Of a stretch of DNA of 64,000 bases, positions 62,272 through 64,000 are shown one piece after another. Position numbers and translations under genes: made by a program. The notes under the pieces were generated by a model. It ran no database searches. It saw nothing but the letters and a program-made list of their open reading frames with translations, and was not told the DNA's origin. Source of the DNA: SCTD01 sp036675425 (GTDB lineage Bacteria > Actinomycetota > Actinomycetes > Mycobacteriales > SCTD01); NCBI GenBank assembly GCA_036675425.1, contig JAKFFB010000313.1, forward strand, positions 11,030 through 75,029, written 5' to 3'. Position 1 is the first letter of the stretch; each line of letters starts with the position of its first letter.

Positions 62272-63180
62272 TCAGCGGACGCTCCAGGCGATCCCGTCGA
62301 GGATGTCGGCCTCGCTCACCAGCACCTCGAGGAGCTCGAGACGGTCGACGAGCGTGGCCAGGACCAGCGCCCCGGCTCCGATCACGTCGACGCGCCCGGG
62401 GTGCATGACGGGCAGCGCCGCCCGCTCCTCGCGCGTCATCGCAACGAGCCGGTCGCTCACCTCGCGCACCTGCGCCGCGGGGATGCGCGAGAGGTGGATC
62501 CGCCCCGGATCGTACGCCGTCAACCCCAGGGCGAGCGCTGCCACGGTGGTCACCGATCCAGCGAGACCGACTGCAGTGCAGGCCTTCTCGACGGGAACCG
62601 TCTCGCGGACGAGGGCCAGCGCGCTGTCGACATCGGCCTCGGCGGCGGCCACCTGAGCGGCGGTCGGGGGGTCGTCGCGGAGGTGGCGCTCCGTCAGCCG
62701 GACGCAGCCGATGTCGACCGAGCGCCCCGTCTCGACGGACGTCGTGCCGAGCACGAGCTCGGTCGAGCCGCCGCCGATGTCCATCACCAGGAACGGCCCG
62801 TCGGCCGGGTCGAGCCCACGGGTCGCGCCGTCGAACGACAGCGCCGCTTCCTCGTCACCGCTCACCACGTCCGGCTCCGCACCGAGGACCTCCCGCACCA
62901 TGTCGCGGAAGTCCTTGCCGTTGCGGGCATCTCGGCTCGCGCTGGTGGCGACCATGCGCATCGCCTCCACCCCGAGCTCCCGGCAGGTCGACGCGTAGTC
63001 GACCAGCGCGACCCGGGTCCGCTCGATCGCCTCGGGTGCCAGCTCACCGGTCCGGTCCACGCCCTGGCCGAGGCGCACGACCCGCATCTCGCGGTGCACG
63101 TCGACCTTGCGGTCGCCCTCGACGTCGGCCACGAGCAGTCGGATCGAGTTGGTGCCGCAGTCGATCGCTGCAACCCTCAC
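62272..63180 (-). CDS. ppx: exopolyphosphatase, Ppx/GppA family
   Basis: Phosphatase of 302 residues acting on polyphosphate or pppGpp. ASKHA-fold phosphate loops AAIDCGTNSIRLLVAD and LVMDIGGGSTELVLGT are complete. The short length (no C-terminal HD domain) matches the actinobacterial Ppx1 type. GTG at 63180 overlaps the DUF501 stop (GTGA). Part of the eno-ftsB-DUF501-ppx cluster. Confidence 0.93.
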   Translation of the reverse strand: MRVAAIDCGTNSIRLLVADVEGDRKVDVHREMRVVRLGQGVDRTGELAPEAIERTRVALVDYASTCRELGVEAMRMVATSASRDARNGKDFRDMVREVLGAEPDVVSGDEEAALSFDGATRGLDPADGPFLVMDIGGGSTELVLGTTSVETGRSVDIGCVRLTERHLRDDPPTAAQVAAAEADVDSALALVRETVPVEKACTAVGLAGSVTTVAALALGLTAYDPGRIHLSRIPAAQVREVSDRLVAMTREERAALPVMHPGRVDVIGAGALVLATLVDRLELLEVLVSEADILDGIAWSVR

Positions 63181-63701
63181 GATCGAGTCTTCTTGCCCGG
63201 CTGGGCTTCCGGGTCGTCGGGGTCCACGCAAGCGCCCTTGGCCCACCACTCGGGCAGCAGGTCGAGCGCCTCGTCACCGAACGGGTTCACCCCCGGACCG
63301 ACGGCCAGGCTGTGCGCGACCAGCACGTGCAGGCACTTCACCCGGACCGGCATCCCGCCCTGGGCGGGGACGTTCTCGAGCACCTCCAGCGCGTCGCGGC
63401 GGGCGACGTAGTCGCGGGCAGCGGCGTCGTACCTCTCGCGGAGCTCGGGGTCCTCGGCGAGCCGGGCGGTCTGCTCCTTCATGAGCCCGTCGGCCTCGAG
63501 AGTGCCGATGGCAGAGGCCAATCGGGGACAGGTCAGGTAGTAGAGCGTGGGGAACGGCGTGCCGTCCTCGAGCCGCGGCTTGGTCTCCACGACGTCGGGC
63601 AGCTGGCACGGGCAGCGGTGGGCGACTCCGGTCATCGCCCGCGGCTCGCGGCCGAGCTGGAGGCCGACGGCCCGGACGTCGCGCGGGTCGGGCGCGGTCA
63701 C
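63177..63701 (-). CDS. DUF501 protein
   Basis: Protein of 174 residues. The family pattern is a set of cysteines (HRCPCQLP, YYLTCPRLASAIG, VKCLHVLVAHSLA), suggesting metal binding, and the segment GVNPFGDEALDLLPEWW. Function unknown. GTG at 63701 overlaps the ftsB-like stop (GTGA). Always found between ftsB and ppx in actinobacteria. Confidence 0.9.
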   Translation of the reverse strand: MTAPDPRDVRAVGLQLGREPRAMTGVAHRCPCQLPDVVETKPRLEDGTPFPTLYYLTCPRLASAIGTLEADGLMKEQTARLAEDPELRERYDAAARDYVARRDALEVLENVPAQGGMPVRVKCLHVLVAHSLAVGPGVNPFGDEALDLLPEWWAKGACVDPDDPEAQPGKKTRS

Positions 63702-64000
63702 GGTGCGGGGCTGGGCGCGGGCCGGTCGGCCTGCTCGACGCTGCCCCACACCTGGGAGTACCAGGGCGCCTGCTTGCTCTTGGCCGGCGTCGCCGGAGCA
63801 GCGGCCTCCTCGGGCGCGAGCACGACGTACGCCGTCTCGCCCGGCAGCACGAAGTGCAGCCGGCGGCGGGCCTCGGCGGCGACGTAGGCCGGGTCCTTGA
63901 GCCGCTCGCGCTCGGCCTCGAGCGCGGCGATCCGCTCGCGCGCCTCGCTCTGCTGCTGCTCGAGCGCGGCGATCTCCTGCCGCTGCGCGATGTACTCGCG
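63698..64000 (-). CDS. FtsB/DivIC-like septum formation initiator, partial
   Basis: C-terminal 100 residues of a small cell-division protein; the start lies beyond the right edge. The visible part is a coiled-coil (REYIAQRQEIAALEQQQSE, then RIAALEAERERLKDPAYVAA) followed by the DivIC-type segment ARRRLHFVLPGETAYVV and a polar tail. It would bridge FtsQ and FtsL in the divisome. The next gene to the right is expected to be enolase. Confidence 0.88.
   Translation of the reverse strand, partial: REYIAQRQEIAALEQQQSEARERIAALEAERERLKDPAYVAAEARRRLHFVLPGETAYVVLAPEEAAAPATPAKSKQAPWYSQVWGSVEQADRPAPSPAP

Overview
The window is about 64 kb of very GC-rich (roughly 70-73 percent by eye), densely coded chromosomal DNA from an actinobacterium. 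Mycothiol metabolism (mca), GTP-dependent PEP carboxykinase, GlpX-type fructose bisphosphatase, a short-chain Z-prenyl diphosphate synthase and many actinobacterial DUF proteins (DUF6542, DUF4245, DUF4307, DUF501) support this. The gene set looks most like Nocardioides or another Nocardioidaceae, but that is inference. No rRNA, CRISPR array, prophage or insertion sequence is visible. One tRNA-Leu gene is present.

Layout. 1-5.1 kb: a LIV-type permease cut by the edge, a 45-aa secreted peptide, ychF, rmuC, a DUF6542 membrane protein and ispH. 5.2-12 kb: a lipid-droplet-protein-like gene, xseA, xseB, a DUF4245 protein, and a four-gene overlapping operon (flavin reductase, TetR, unknown, kynureninase-like enzyme). 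12-24 kb: glpX, a secreted ceramidase, exonuclease III, a kinase-like protein, a FUSC exporter, fumC, a GlgC-like nucleotidyltransferase, a PIN-PhoH protein and a Z-prenyl synthase. 24-35 kb: pckG, hemolysin III, a YyaL protein, arfB, mca, greA, hppD, ilvA and a FIST protein. 35-40.6 kb: a MoxR/VWA operon and two membrane or secreted proteins. 40.7-48.4 kb: a complete LIV ABC importer (livF, G, M, H and a lipoprotein receptor) with a surface protein and a caspase-like protein upstream. 48.4-56.4 kb: metB, cystathionine beta-synthase, a beta-lactamase-fold hydrolase, an SGNH esterase, a thiolase, a trypsin-like protease and a BI-1 protein. 56.5-64 kb: tRNA-Leu, an HNH nuclease, an MFS/EAL pair, a family 5 uracil-DNA glycosylase and the ppx-DUF501-ftsB cluster.

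Much of the order (ftsB-DUF501-ppx; thiolase-SGNH-cbs-metB-greA-DUF4307-mca-YyaL-hemolysin III-prenyl synthase; phoH-fum-glpX-DUF4245; xseB-xseA-ispH-DUF6542-ychF) matches, from memory, the Rv1024 to Rv1112 segment of Mycobacterium tuberculosis. The LIV operon, MoxR/VWA operon, ilvA-FIST, ceramidase and flavin reductase operon look like lineage-specific additions to that backbone.

The most unusual feature is between the genes. Ten long imperfect palindromes (47-71 bp, mostly 61-66 bp) fall into at least three sequence families and sit mainly where genes converge. Every convergent junction in the window is closed by a palindrome or hairpin, by an overlap on CTAG, or by a longer overlap. Many genes also carry a TANNNT hexamer 6-7 bases before the start codon, the signature of leaderless transcription. 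Two divergent pairs have abutting or mirror-image start codons.
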